64,000 bases of DNA from Ophiodon elongatus (GCA_016806645.1 JACSYO010002130.1:1-64000); one strand, 5' to 3'; positions 50,701 through 63,523 are shown, numbered from the stretch's first letter. Program-made: numbers and translations. The notes: generated by a model not told the origin, from the sequence alone.

Positions 50701-53700
50701 GGAAAAAAAAAAGCGCTGCGTGTGTGTGTGTGAACGGCGGAGAGGAGAGGCGCATAGGGACAGTAGGGTGGGGTTGAGGTGGAGGAGGGAAGAGGTCGGG
50801 GGTGGAAGGAGGGAGGGGGTGGAGGGAGGGGGGAGTGAGGGCGGCGAATACGGCGGTGGAGAGGAGTTGACTAGCGGGCAGGGGAGGGGTAAGGGTGTGT
50901 CCTCATGTGCCAAGCTTCACCAGTCAATGAAGCACCACCCAAAAGGTTCTCCACACATCCATGCTCTCTCTCTCTGTTTCTCACACACACTCTCACACTC
51001 ACACACACACACACACAGGGCGAGGCAGGACTCAGCCTTGTGGAAGGGGTCCTAAACCCCACACACCCACCCCACCCCACCCGCCACCCCCACCGATGGC
51101 ACTGCCATTGCATCAGAGGAGGAGGAGTTACGGAGTAGGGGGAGAGGAGGGGGAGGTGGTGATGGCGGAGGAGAGGAGGAGGAGGAGGGTGTGTGGGTGG
51201 GGGAGGTGGGGGGGGGGTGTTGTTGTCAAGGCACAGTCAAAAGGAGGGGCGGCAGGTGGGGAGAGGAGAGGTCAGTGCTTTGGTTTTTTTTTTTTTTTCG
51301 TTTTCGTTTTTCATTTACCTTGGTGGTGAGGAGAGAGAGAACAAGTTCCCACTGCGGTGGCGTCGCGCTTAAAAGTCGTCCCCATGGCTCACGCCGCCAC
51401 GCTCACGCACGGCTGCACGCTGGCCGTCCCAGGTGGCCCGGTGACCTAATTCAGTTGAGATAGTTAGTTCAGAGCTGGACTGTCGCGGAGGGCATTTGCT
51501 TTTTTTTTTTCTTTCTTTTTTTTGTTTGTGTGTGTGTGTGTTTGTGTGCGTGTGTGTGTTTGTGTGTGTGTGCGCGGCAGAGTTACAGATTATCACACAT
51601 GCAGGTCTGAGTGGACACAGAGACACACGGAGGGGGAGAATTTGGTGCAGCAGGGAGAGACCAGACCAGACGCACACCCATGGACCCCAGAAGCAGGACT
51701 GCTCCACAGATCAAAATGCACCCAGGCCATTCTATCTGTGTGCCTCTCCCCAGCTCTCAACATGATGCCACAGTTTCTATCATGTTCTTTCTGGATGGGA
51801 AAAAAAAAAAAAAAAATCAATTTATATATATAAAAAAAAAAAAATTAAAAAAAAAGGACCATTCCCAGAATTAAATCCTGATGTGCATTTGATCAAGTGC
51901 AAACCTCTTCGTAGAAATTTTGGTTTGCACCCGGTTTGAGAGGCTGGAGAGAGAAAGGAGCACCGACCCGCACTTACCCTGACCAAAGAAAGCAAAGCCG
52001 GGCCAGCATCTACACCTGTGTGGTGGTTTTACACAAGAGAAACAGATAGTGGAGAAGAACAACGTAAACAAGAAGGGGAAATGTCCAAACCCTTTGCTTT
52101 CTTTTACCACAGTAGTGAGCCAAACATTCTTTATTATAATAATGATTATAGTATACATATTCTCAATAAAAAGCATGCCGATTTTTAATTATCGTTTTGT
52201 CTTTTCCTAAAAAAAAAAAGAAAAAAAAAAAAAAAAGAGGCAAAATTAAAGTACTTCTCTAAAAAATACGGTCTCAAACATGGCAAACAAGACATTTCGC
52301 AAACCACATAATTCTACAAAGGATGCAACTGGTATGTGTTTGTATATACAACACAGAAAGATTACACTGTGAGATGCAAAAGTCACTTAACCACTAAAAA
52401 CCACAGGGGGGAGAGGGGAGGGGAGGGGAGGGTGGTGGGGGGTGGGGTGGGGGGAGAGCGAGGCAGTAAGGTGAATTCAGAAGATGTCTGTGTGTGCGTC
52501 AGGCCGCTGTCAAACAGTAGCTGCAAAACAAAAGCGATAGTTTTAAGGGGTTTTTGGAACCATAAATGCGAGGAGTTGGCCTCTCAGGACCAGCTTGTGA
52601 ACGCCACGCGGTACCCGTTCCTTACCGGCCAAGCTTTCGTCATCCTGAGGCAGAAAAAAAAAAAAAAAAAAAAAAAAACCCCACCAACCGGGTCCAATAA
52701 CCCCATTAAAAACAGACACGTAAAAATCTTTTTTTTTTTTTTTTTGCAATTACAATCTGACGCGGGGTCTGGTATCTGGAGAAAAAAAAAAAGTCATAGT
52801 TTGGGGCATCTGGAAGACACGTCCCCATCTCTCAATTCGTTGGTGCTATCACTGTCGTTCCTGCTTAAAACCAGCGGCTAATTACGAACCCGTGAGGCTC
52901 AGTTTGTGGCTTTTTTTCTATTTAAAAAAACAAACAAACAAACAAAACAACAAACAAAAACAAAAAAAAACTACGATATGAAACAAATCTTGTACAGGAG
53001 TGCAAGTCCACGAGAAAGCGTGTAGCCTTCTGGACACAAAGCTCCGAAAGGGCTCCTGCTACCCCCCCCTTTGAAATTATTAAAAAAAGCACTTAAAAAT
53101 GGGAGATCCCTCCGCGTAATGCACTTCACTCAAAGCTTATAGGCACATATTTGAGCTCGTCACATGTCATGATTCCTAACAGGATGCAGCGTACGGATCC
53201 TTTGTAAACAGCTCATTCAGTAGTCACACATAGGGGTTGTTTTTTTTTTATTCTCTCCATTTACATTTCATTACACCCCATGTTGACTTGTATTACATGT
53301 AAAACTACACTAAAAAACAAACAGAACGCAAACACTTGTGTCTTAAAAAGGCCTCTGGACATGTAGGAGGACTTAATACAGAATATCTACAAAAGTCATA
53401 GTCACTGAAATCTCCCCCTCCCCCTTCCCTCCCCCCTAAAATTAAGACCCTGGCCCTTTACAAGGAGCAGGAACTGAACTGCTGACTGGGCGAAAAGTGT
53501 TTTAATAGAACAGAATAAAATAGACTGAAATTTACTGTCAGAGGTAGGCAGCTGTAGTTAGAGAGAGAACGAGAGGTGAAGCCGTGTCTTCCAGTGTTGT
53601 AGTTAGAGGACAGGTGGGGAGAAGGGGGTCAAGGAGAGATCCAAACATACATTACAGTACGTATTATGTGTGCTTTACGTGATTTTTTTTTTTTTTTTCT

Positions 53701-54500
53701 CGTTTCTTTTCTGCAAGGCGCAGTCTAAGCCGCTGCGTTTGTGCGCTGCAAGGTCAGGAGCCCGCACTCTCTCTTTCACACAACACACCACATCCCATTC
53801 AGGTCAAACGCCCCGCCCCGCCCCACCCCCACCCCCGAAAAAACACCTCAACCTTGGTTCTATTGGACACGATGCAATGCAGCCGGGACACAATATGTGT
53901 TTATCTGGCTTCCCAAATGATTACATCACAAATCAAAACTCTCCAACATAAGGCAAAAAAGGTTTCAAATTAGCTGCCCTAACTGATCATCTAGGCCTCG
54001 GGAGGATGGCGGATAAAAACCAATGTCTTATCGTCGGTTTGGCCGTAGAAAATCAAAACTGGGTCGCGGAAATAAAGGCATGTGAAACGACCGACTGGGT
54101 CAGTCTAATACTGGCACAAGTGTGAGACTGGCACAATAAAAAAAAAAAAAAAAAAGGAAAACTGAGAAGCACAAAGAATGCCCGGACAACAGGTGAGAGC
54201 CTCCCTTTCATGGCTGCACTGTGTGTGTGTGCAAACAGGACCAAGGTTAGCTGACCAAGTCCCTCGTAAAGCAGGTTAATAAACCAAGGAGCCCCCAGTT
54301 TCAAACCCCACCCCCACACACTTAGATCCCCGCAGACGCGCACGCACTCTCACTCTCACAAACACACACACACACTCACACACATACAGCTGCTGTAAGG
54401 TGGTCAAGTTTGGGGTGGAAGAGGAGATGTGGGATGGGGTTCAGGGCGAAGAGGAAGGGAGGGGTGGGGGGAGGGGGGGGGGGCAGAGAGTTGTGTGCGA
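47706..54500. other. ACTN3-RBM14 intergenic region and RBM14 3' UTR
   Basis: No conserved exon was found. The left half has G- and C-rich patches, including G runs at 49250-49390 and 50580-51290 and a CTCF-like core on the minus strand at 48690-48679. The right part, from 54500 down to perhaps 53247 or 52130, is probably RBM14 3' UTR; minus-strand AATAAA/ATTAAA candidates lie at 53506-53501, 53252-53247 and 52135-52130. Several long A or T runs are present. Confidence 0.5.
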
Positions 54501-56875
54501 CTATCGGAAGGGGGGCTCAGGCGTGTGAAGGGAGAGTTCGGGGCGGCGGAGGATGGCCTCCTTGCGCGTGGGCGGCGGCAACGGCGGCTCATACACCCTT
54601 GGCGCAGCCATGGCGGCTGCCACTGCCGCGGGAACCACTGGCCTGAGGGCGTCCAGCGCGGCGACCGACTGGGCCGACATCGCGGAAACGGTGGGGACCG
54701 CCGACACTCCCGGCATGCCGGGGATGGCCGTCATGGCGTTCGGCGGCGGGTAGGCGTACTGGAACTGGGGGTACTGCTGCAGCTGCTGGTAGTACTCCGC
54801 GTAGTACCTAAGAGAAGGAGGGAGGGGTTAAGGTAGGGAGAGGAGGGGTTTAGGTAGGAAGAGGGACAGGGTTGGGCGACACAGTGGGAGTAACAGGAGA
54901 GCGGTGAAGCGAAAGAGAGGGATGCAAGAAATCATTAATCAATGTGGCAACAGGATTGTAAAAGCATGACTAAAAACAAGCAATAACCTGACTCCTAGAG
55001 GTAAACAGCTGACAAGTCTAGTAGTAGGGACTCAGACTCGACTCTCTCTGGGAATGTGCCAGTGGAGCCGCAAAGCTGATGGTTAAAGAGGTTTGAGGAT
55101 CATGTCCTACCTGGCCATGGGGTCCTCTGCAGCCTCGGCTGCCTCTTCTGCCGCTCGGCCGGCCGGCGTGGGGAGCAGGGGCCGGCGCGGCTTGGCTCTC
55201 TGGTACATGAACGGCTTCATCACCGGGTCTGGTAGAAGAGGTACCGACCGCCGCAGGGGACTGCGGTCCCTCTCGCCGGACTTCGCGGCAGCCGCCGCCG
55301 CCGCGGCAGCCACCTGCTGCTGGTCGGCCATGACCTGCTGGCCCTGGGCAAAGTAATGTGCCTGCCTGGCGGCCTCAAAGATGGCTGTGGTGGGGTCCGT
55401 TGCTCCCATGGCGCTTATATGAGCGTAGGCCGGTGCGGCGGCGCCGTAAATAGCTGGAGATACAGTGTAGGCGGGGTTGTGTGCAGCCGCTGCTGATTGC
55501 ATTTCTAGTCCATGAGCGGCAGTCAGATAGACGTGGGAGTTGGCCATGGTCGGGGTGTAAACTTGAGGCGAGTAGGCGGCGGCGGCCGCCGCAGCAGCAG
55601 CCGCCGGGGTCGTCGCCATCTGGCCGTAGATGTTGGGCCCCATCGAGCTGTACATTTGGGTGGCGCCTGATGCAAGAGCTGCCTGATTGGCCACCGATCC
55701 ATAGAGCTGACTGGCGACGTTGGCACCGTACACCTGGCTGGCGAGAGCGCCGTAAACCGCTGGATTCACGGGGTTTCCATCCGTGCGTGTGCCCGTGGTG
55801 ATCCCAGTGAGAGCCGCGTACGTGGGATCAAAGGTGGAGGTGTTGTAGACTGAATTGTGCACGCTCTGTTGGACCTGTAGCGGCAGGCCGGCGGCCGCGG
55901 CGGCGGCGGCAGCCAGGACCGCCGCCTGACTCTGGTACTGCTCCAGAGAGGGCTTCCCCACGGGGCATTCTCCAGCATAGTGGCCCTGCTTCCCACAGTT
56001 AACACAGGGGATTTTTCCTGTCGGTGCCTGCTTGCTGGGCTGGACCTTGGACAGCTCTACAGACAGGGGGCGGCCCTTAAACGAGGTGCCGTGCAGGGCC
56101 TCGATGGCCTGGAGCGCGTCTTCCTTGTTTTCCATGTGCACAAAGGCATAGCCTGCGGAAGAGGAATGCCTGGCTGTCATTGAGCGCAGGGACAACAGTT
56201 AGGATCACAGTGGCATTGCCACAGGCACTTACTTATTACTGCTACCAAGAAGAATGATTTGCACCAAAGGAAAACAAGGACGTGGGCGTGTCTTGTTTTG
56301 CACACAGAGAACTTTGCACTGGCGTAGCGTCATAACACGTCACATGGTCTCAGACTTGTGCAGTAGAGCACACAATCTCTTAACTGGAACAGAAGTAATC
56401 TCTTACCTGCACTATGGCAAGACTTCACTCATACACTAGCTCCACAATTACACACACACACACACACACACAACTGAGAGAGATGTTCCTGTTTTTAAAA
56501 ACAACTTAAAACGGGTCTTCGCTCACCTTTCACTTTATCACACTCGAGAACTTTCCCGAACGTCTGGAACAGCTGCTGGAGGTCCTCGGTGGTGCACATC
56601 CCGCTCAGATTACCCACAAACACCTTGGTGGAGTGCAGCGGCCTGCCCCTCGACTCCTCCACCACCAAATTCCGCCCGCGAAACTCCCGCCCGTTGAGCT
56701 CCCGGATGGCCCGCTCGGCGGCGCCCTCGCCCTGCAGGTGGACGAAGGCGAACTGCCGCAGCACGCTGCAGCTGACCACCTGGCCGTAGGGTTCAAAGAT
56801 GGCCGACAGCTCCTCCTGGGTGGTGTCCAACGCCAGGTTGCCCACGAAGAGCTTCACTGTGTTGCTCTTGTCCAT
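54501..56875 (-). CDS. rbm14: RBM14/RBM4-type RNA-binding protein, complete coding region
   Basis: Exons: 56875-56527, 56152-55111, 54807-54501; phases join, 565 aa. Two RNA recognition motifs (about 7-75 with RNP2 LFVGNL and RNP1-like FAFVHL; about 84-152 with VFVGNL and YAFVHM) are followed by a CCHC zinc knuckle at residues 166-179 (Cys166, Cys169, His174, Cys179). Next comes a long Ala/Tyr-rich low-complexity region with polyalanine runs and the RDRSPLRR motif, then a proline-rich tail ending PEPPFR. The RRMs resemble RBM14, while the knuckle is a feature of RBM4. The family acts in nuclear splicing, transcriptional coactivation and paraspeckles. Lying next to CCS in the same orientation matches human 11q13. 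The start Met is followed by DKSNTVKLFVGNL, placing RRM1 at once. Confidence 0.93.
56452..56473. repeat. (CA)n tract in RBM14 intron
   Basis: A short AC repeat within the intron between the first two RBM14 coding exons, about 55 bp downstream of the exon donor in transcript direction. Confidence 0.9.
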
Positions 56876-56879
56876 GGCG

Positions 56880-57971
56880 CTGCAGAGGAACAGAGGAGGG
56901 ATGTACTTAGAGATAATAAAGGTGGGTGTGGGGGGAGGAGGAGGGGGGGGGGGGGGGGAACTACACAGTGCAACGAGCAGCTGCCCGAGATGTAACGACG
57001 AGCGAGAGAGAACAAAGTCTGAGGAAGTAGAAGAGTGCAATTATCTGAATGCAGGGCTGGGCTGCAGTGCTCAGGAACAAAGCTGACCCAGCTATTTAGT
57101 TTCTTTTTCAGGGCGCAAAAACATCTGCGAAGGGAGGGTTCGCTTGCTGCTGACGTTGAATGAAAAAAATAATTGAAAAATACTTTCAAGACTCGCTGCC
57201 GTTCTCCAACACGAAACTTCAGCTTACTATCCAGAGAGGAGGCAAATAAAAGACTAAAGATTGAGCACGCGAATGACTCAAACGCAATAAAGCAATTCAT
57301 GTATCCACCGTGCGTGAATGAGCGGCCAGATTAACAATCAGTGTCTGACCTCACATTTGCCTGTGAGCTGGCCACTGGTCAGACGAACTCAGATTATGCA
57401 AACCCAGGAAAACGGTTATGTCCGTGAGTGAGCGGTAACTATTTTTTTTCAACGGACGCTTGGTGCGGAGGCAGACTGAAGGAGGATCACATTAAATATG
57501 TCACTCTGCTCAGAGGAGGCTGTAATTACACGTACAGCTGCGAAGTAACGTGGCACACAGGAGACAGCCAGTGTGGTGGGGGGGTGGGGGGAGATGGAGC
57601 CTTTTACACCATCACCATCAAAGTAAGATCACTGCAGAGCAATGCACATGGCGGTTACAGTGGGGATCTTTGAGACTACAGAAATGCCTCCATAGAGTTG
57701 ACAAAAAAGCTGCCGTATCACTTTTTTCCCCCCCTCCTCCTCCTCCTCCTCCACCCCCCTTTCTCCTAAATCTAACTGAGGAGTGTTTCTACAGGTTGGT
57801 CCACACCTTTCCCACCCCTCCCTCCCTCCTCCTCCTCCTGAGCAACATTCATGGCTGGCTGTAAATCAAAAAGGGCAGAGTGCAACATGACACCAGAGAA
57901 TGACATTTCTAGTTTTTCTTTTTTGGGGGGTGTTTCGGCTCCAGGCAGCTGCCTCTGCACCTCTCCTGCTG

Positions 57972-58020
<49 letters not shown>

Positions 58021-58754
58021 AAAAACGTGTTAAAAGAGATGCAAGCGTCGGTGTTCCCGTGCAGTGGGCCTCCACGTGTGGCTGCTGCATTAACGCCGAG
58101 TTCATGCGAGGCATAACTACAGAGGGGGGAGGGGCATGGGGGGAGAGAGAGCTGGTTTTCTGATGACGCAGCGCGACGCTGAGTCAACACATTTTTTCAC
58201 AGCTCGCGTCTTTTTTTTTTTTTTTTAAAAAAAGCGAAATTAAAAAATTAAAAAAAGACACAAGTTTAAGTTGTTTGGACACGTTGGCCATCTTTCTTTC
58301 TTTCTGTGGTGTCCGTGTCGGACATGTGAACGGCGACACGGGGATGCTTGTTGGTGTAGCTCGGGTGTCCGAAAGCAAACAAACCCCTAAAAGCGAAAAC
58401 CGACGTGAAGAAAATATATTTTAAAACATGTATTTTATTTCTTCGCAACAATGTAAAGCACAACATAGCGGATATAACAGCTGGCTCCCCGACAGCACAT
58501 CGATACAGTGTAGCAGCAGACATTTTTTTTTTCCTCTTTCCCCCTGCACAGGAACGGATACAGTGTAACACCGAGAGATCTCCGTGCAACAACACGGTTT
58601 AACGGACGTCGACGGGAAAACACGACCGTGAAAAGCACCCGAGCCGTAAGGCGAAGTGGAATTAATCACCTTCCCACGTGGGCGAGAGGAGAATAATACG
58701 GAAAATGGGGCAGAAAAAAAAAGTGCGATTAAATAAAAGGAACTACCATCTTAC
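56880..58754 (-). other. RBM14 intron in the 5' UTR
   Basis: A good acceptor (CTCTGCAG) lies on the minus strand four bases before the ATG, and a strong donor (TAG then GTAAGATGG) at 58755. The interval between them would be a 1.9 kb 5' UTR intron. It holds pyrimidine/purine tracts near 56930-56960 and 57730-57755 and a (CT)n(CA)n compound repeat at 57974-58018. No other gene was seen. Confidence 0.6.
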
Positions 58755-58860
58755 CTAGGCGGTGCTGTGTTTCAAAATGGTAGCGCCTGCTTCCGTTTGC
58801 ATGTCGGGCATTCTGCAGGAGGGGGAGGGCTGCTGCTGCACCCAGAGGATGCTGAATCCT
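58755..58860 (-). promoter_or_regulatory. Candidate RBM14 untranslated first exon and promoter
   Basis: The minus strand has an ETS-type ACGGAAGC and a CAAAATGG-like element (the latter on the plus strand), then CACCGCCTAG followed by the donor GTAAGATGG at 58754. The region is CpG-containing and TATA-less, as in many housekeeping promoters. The right boundary is a guess. Confidence 0.4.
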
Positions 58861-60777
58861 CACAAATGCATGACTCAAACACACGCACACGCACGGTGCA
58901 CGTGCACGAGGGCCAAGTATGAGCCTGTTTAATTCATCAGAATCAGAGCCCCCCCAGAAGAAGAAGAAGAGGAGGAAGAGGGGGCTGCCTCAATGCCGCA
59001 GGGTTCTGCTCCGAAGGGAACAAGGAAACAAGTGAGTGAGTTCAATTAAAGAGCTCATTATGTGCTGTGGAAAAAAGAAATACGACACATTTGCTGAGCC
59101 ACAGAGGACAGATCAGGTGCAGAATTAATGCAGACTTTGTGTGTGTGCGTGTGTGTGAGACAATGGTTCACGCAGATTCTCAAACATTCCAGCATAAAAT
59201 AATGAATCAGCAAAACATTTGATAAGTTATCAAGCAAAAACTTTCCATTTAATATTTTCTGGTGCCTGCTGCTCACTGATTTACATCACTGTAAATTAAT
59301 TTTTTATTAATGGTCAGACAAAAAAAAAAAAAAGGCTATTTAAAGACATTCCTTTAGGCGCTGATATTATAGACACATTTATTGATTTAAAAAAAAAAAA
59401 AGATTCCACACATCAATCTATGATATAAAACAAACACTGGTTGCAGCCCTACATTCAAGTGGCGTTCACAGCCCTCAGACACAAATGGAAAAAAGGACAC
59501 CGACTGAACATTTGGGGGAAAATTCAATAAGCTTATTCAGGCATCACCAGGACAAGACAGATGCTCAATTTGGAAAATCAATGCAAAACTTGCAATGCTC
59601 TCTCACATCGCCGATACAGTGCACACACACACACAGTTACGATATCGATGGCGTCGTCGGGAGGAGAAATATGTTAAGAGAAATTGATAAGTGTGACGAG
59701 TTAGAAGTTTAGCACATCATTGGATTATACTTCAATCAACACGGACAGTTTGTGACAACAGAGGGTGGTGGTTGTTGTTTTAAAGCAGGATGGATGAAGG
59801 AGCTGGACACTCAAACACCATGTTGGGGAAAAAAAACAAACAGCTGAGCAGGCAATCCTTCAAGGAACCCCACTGAAACAATTAACCCGCCCTTCGCCTT
59901 TCACTCTGCATGGAATTTGACTCTCTCTCTTCCCCGAGTCCCTCACACGACCGTATGGATTTAAAATGAGCACACTAATGAAGGAGTCGCAGATAAGAGA
60001 CGCACAGGCTCCTTCTACAACCCGAGTTGGCTCCGAACTATATTTGTCAAGCTTTCTCACACTGGGCCCCTGGGCCGCTGGGCCCCTGGATCCACGGCTG
60101 CACACGTGAATCCCTGATCCTGGAATCGTTGATCTATTTGGATTCTTTGGCTAGTTTTTACTTAATTTCTTTTGCGTATTCTCAATCCCAACACTTGGTG
60201 TCACAACTGACTCAGGCTGAGACCTCTTCTGTGCAGCACAATATGATATGATAAGTAAGCATCACACCATTTTGTAATCCTATTAGTGTGTTGATTTTCC
60301 CGCTGAACTCAAAATGTATAATTTTTTTTTTTTTTTTTTTTTACAAATCAGTGCTACTCCTGTTTTTAGGAGGCTTGTGTAATCAGCTTAGACACTTTAA
60401 TTAATTTATCCGCAGCCATGAATTATATTCATTTACACAGTGACGGGACAGTTGTGTCAGAGGCGGCTGTTTCTACAAACGTACAACAGTATTAACGGAC
60501 ATCTAGCCAATCAAAGGTGACGGTCACAAAGCCACAGTTTTAATCTGCCTCAGTGCTTTTAAAATCCTCAGAGGACGGCAACTGGCACTGCGAGAGGATT
60601 TCATTTCAAGAAAATAAGGCTATTTTTCCTTTTGGTCATCCGTCCAGCTGTGTGGACACACATTCCTCAGCGCTCCGACCCGCTGTCGACAAATCGTCCG
60701 CTGCATTCCTCTTCAACGTGCCCCGCTCTGTTCCAAACTACAGGCAGGCCGGTGCTTCGGTGTTTCGTGTCCGAGGT
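58861..60777. other. CCS-RBM14 intergenic region
   Basis: No coding exon was recognised. The right end should contain the CCS 3' UTR; a minus-strand ATTAAA at 60544-60539 or 60401-60396 could be its polyadenylation signal. The middle is AT-rich with several A or T homopolymers. Confidence 0.5.
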
Positions 60778-63376
60778 TCAGAGGTTCGCTGCCGGTGTCT
60801 CCGTGCCGACCTTGCTCCGACCTTTCCCGGCTATCGGCCGGTCTCTCTCCTCCCACAGCGTGACGCCGTCGCAGGCACAGATCTGCTTGGGGTTCTGGAA
60901 AAGACCTGCTGATCGGGCGATGATCCCGCAGGCCAGTCTGTAGCGGAGAGGAAGGCACACGGCGTTAGAGGCGGTGAAGGAAATCAGATTCAAAAGGCCG
61001 GCCTGGTGCTCATATAATAATTCATTATCAGGTCTCAACCTTGGAGCTGGCAGTTTGACTAAACAAACAATCCCAATTCAAGGTCCGTTTACAGATGGTG
61101 TTGTTGAATTCTAATTGTATTTAGTCATTCCCATTTTCACTAGATGGATCTTGAAAATAAATAATTTACTCTCTCAATCAATCTCCAGTAACCGAAAACT
61201 TTAAATGGGAACAAATGCATTACTGACCTTGAACAGGGCTGCCTATGTGCTCGAAATCAGTATCTCAATTTAGTGCAGATTTTAAATATAGATTTATTCC
61301 GATGTGGCTTTTAACGTTCATGGACTGCCCAACTGCACGTCAATGTTAAGTGTGACGTCAAACGGAACAATTAGGAAAAGTCAAAGAAATATTTTAAGCC
61401 AAATGAGGAGACCTTATAAAAGGTCACCTTAAACTAGAATTAACTACGGTTGTATGACTCCTCCAAACATCTTGTCATGTTGCAGTTTACATCAACGTCT
61501 GTCAAAAATGTCATCACTTTCTCATTTTATCCCATTTGACCCTTGTGTGAAATGATCATATAATTAGCGTATGAATTCTTGAGTTGTGGCCAGCAACGTG
61601 TTTTGTGCGGTCACAGTGACCTTTGAATTCTAAAACGGCTCCTCATCGAGTCCAGGGGCACGTTTGTGCCAAATATGAAGAACTCGAAGTGTTCCTGAGA
61701 TATCGCTTTCACAGGAATGGGACAAACATACGGACGCGTGGACAGACGACACCAAAACATAATGCCTCGGGCCAGCGCGGAGGCAACAATAACATTTGAG
61801 CCGTTTCATGACTGAAGGTCACGTCATATGATCGAAAGCTCCAGAAAAGCTACTAAACTGACCGTTTTTTGTCATATTGTTTAAAAAAAAAAAAAAAAGA
61901 AGAAAAAAAAAAAGTTTATTCCGCATTTTGACTTTAAAAAAAAAAAAAAAAAAAACTCCATAATTAAGAAAACAGAAGGGTCTTTCCACAATTTTACAAT
62001 ACAGCGTAATAAACGCATTGAAGTTTTCACAGTGATAAACGGTCACATCTGTAGAAACAGGCAGTGGACAAATTAATAGAAACACTTTACCTCCCAGACC
62101 CTAATGAAGACCCGGCGATTCATTTGTGCCCTCTGTGCACACGGCACTGAGGCCTCCGTTTTGAAACACCATGCATGCAGTTTATTTGAGTCCTAATGGA
62201 CTGTAGAAAGCACATCCTGGGCTTTCTGGTGACGTAACAAACATGGGGTATGGCCAACATAATGTTAAAATAGTTGAGGAGATGAGGAGGGAGAGAGCAG
62301 GTTTTAAAATGCGTTTTATATTTGTTTCCAAGATTCATCGAATGAGAAATTATTTAAAAGAAAAGTTTGGTATTTTATCATTATCAAATCGCGCCTTGTA
62401 ATGTTCCTGTTGTGGAAAAGATTGAGCCGATTTTCCACTCCGAAGGACATGTTATAAAAACATTTATAAATAACACTACTTATGCAATTTCTTTTTGAAA
62501 ATATACATTTTTTTTTTCTTCCAGGCCTCAGGATAACGCAATCTAAAATAACACCATAACTACACAAATCACCATAGCGATGGTTCTCTTCCTGTCAGAG
62601 ACCTGGGCTCCTGGGGCCAACGTTTGTTCTGGTTATTTTGTCCACCCCCCCCCCCTTTGTAACATCGAAGGCCTCTACGAATACTAAACGCCCGGCTTAG
62701 ACCTCTGCTGCTGACCCACCTTTCCCCAGAGTTCCCAGTCTGTTTGGAGAGCGGGTGACCTCCTCGGCCCAGGTCGTCCTCGCCGGCGTCCACCACCAGC
62801 GATCGGCCAATCACATCCCACACCTGCAGCGGGAGCATCAAGGCATCAATGGAGAAGAAAGGAAAAGCCCTCAAACGGGGCCTTTCCCCATTTCTCAGTT
62901 CGTACATCCTTAATTCCTTCCCTCGACTTATCTCCTCACGTTTTCGACCTGCCCACAGGAGATACGAGCGGAGGAAGCGAGGAAGAGACCCGAGGAGATA
63001 GGAGTCGAGGGTATTTAACAACACAAGGCATTTTTTGCCTCGGAGCCGCGCGTCAATTAAATATGACGTGGGGTCGTCACGGGTTCTGAAAAGACTTCCG
63101 CAAAGGAAACACCGGCGTATCCTTGTTTACAGCTCCTCCGGCAAGCCTCCGCACTCCTCGAGATGCCGTTTAAGAATTGGGACGTCCGTCAAGATGGAAC
63201 GCCAAGATCGATTTGTGGGTCACAAGCCGGAGGAGACGAGGAGGCGCGAAAACGAGAAATGAGATGGGCATCTGGTGTTGCTTTGGAAATTAAATGTTTG
63301 TATAAAACATATTTGCTTCCTAAAGCTAAATATACTGCAGTTACCTGCTTTTTTTTTTACCAGCACCAATATGTCT

Positions 63377-63445
<69 letters not shown>

Positions 63446-63523
63446 CTTTAGCTGACTGTCCTCTTGTCTAAATGAGGCTCTGCCATCTGGTCCAGCAACA
63501 ATATTTCCCAGATCACCCACATG
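60778..63523 (-). CDS. ccs: Copper chaperone for superoxide dismutase, 3' part only (last three exons)
   Basis: Exons: 63523-63446 (begins HVGDLGNI), 62823-62720 (VWDVIGRSL...), 60937-60778 (LACGIIARSAG... to TGA); phases 0, 2 and then stop. Together they encode the C-terminal 113 residues or so. CCS delivers copper to SOD1 and oxidises its disulfide. The segment VVDAGEDDLGRGGHP has Asp where SOD1 has its copper-binding His, a known difference between CCS domain 2 and SOD1. The third domain carries the CXC copper motif as ICACDG. The tail after GKGR differs from mammals. The N-terminal metal-binding domain (MxCxxC) and first SOD-like exons are not identifiable before position 64000, so the gene continues off the right edge. 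Confidence 0.95.
61490..61795 (+). repeat. Dispersed teleost repeat (GGTCACAGTGACCTTTG type)
   Basis: Landmarks are GTATGAATTCTTGAGTT, GGTCACAGTGACCTTTGAA, GTTTGTGCCAAATATGAAGAA, TTCCTGAGATATCGCTTTCAC, GAATGGGACAAACATACGGA and CATAATGCCTC followed by GCGCGGAGGCA. I recognise this order from a highly abundant non-coding fish repeat. It lies in the CCS intron before the last exon. Confidence 0.8.
63375..63442. repeat. (GT)n beside a CCS exon donor
   Basis: This reads (AC)n in the CCS transcript, starting three bases after the exon donor GT; the intron opens GTAACACACAC. Confidence 0.95.

Noticed and set aside
51968..52050. Strong donor-like site (CAGG then GTAAGTGCGG) on the minus strand
   Set aside because: No plausible upstream coding frame or acceptor was found. 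It lies in the presumed RBM14 3' UTR region.
52336..52881. 181-codon plus-strand ORF
   Set aside because: The translation is dominated by poly-Lys, poly-Gly and poly-Phe from homopolymer runs and lies in the likely RBM14 3' UTR.
54429..54836. Plus-strand ORFs over the RBM14 last exon
   Set aside because: They are Arg/Gly-rich shadow frames antisense to the proline/alanine-rich coding sequence.
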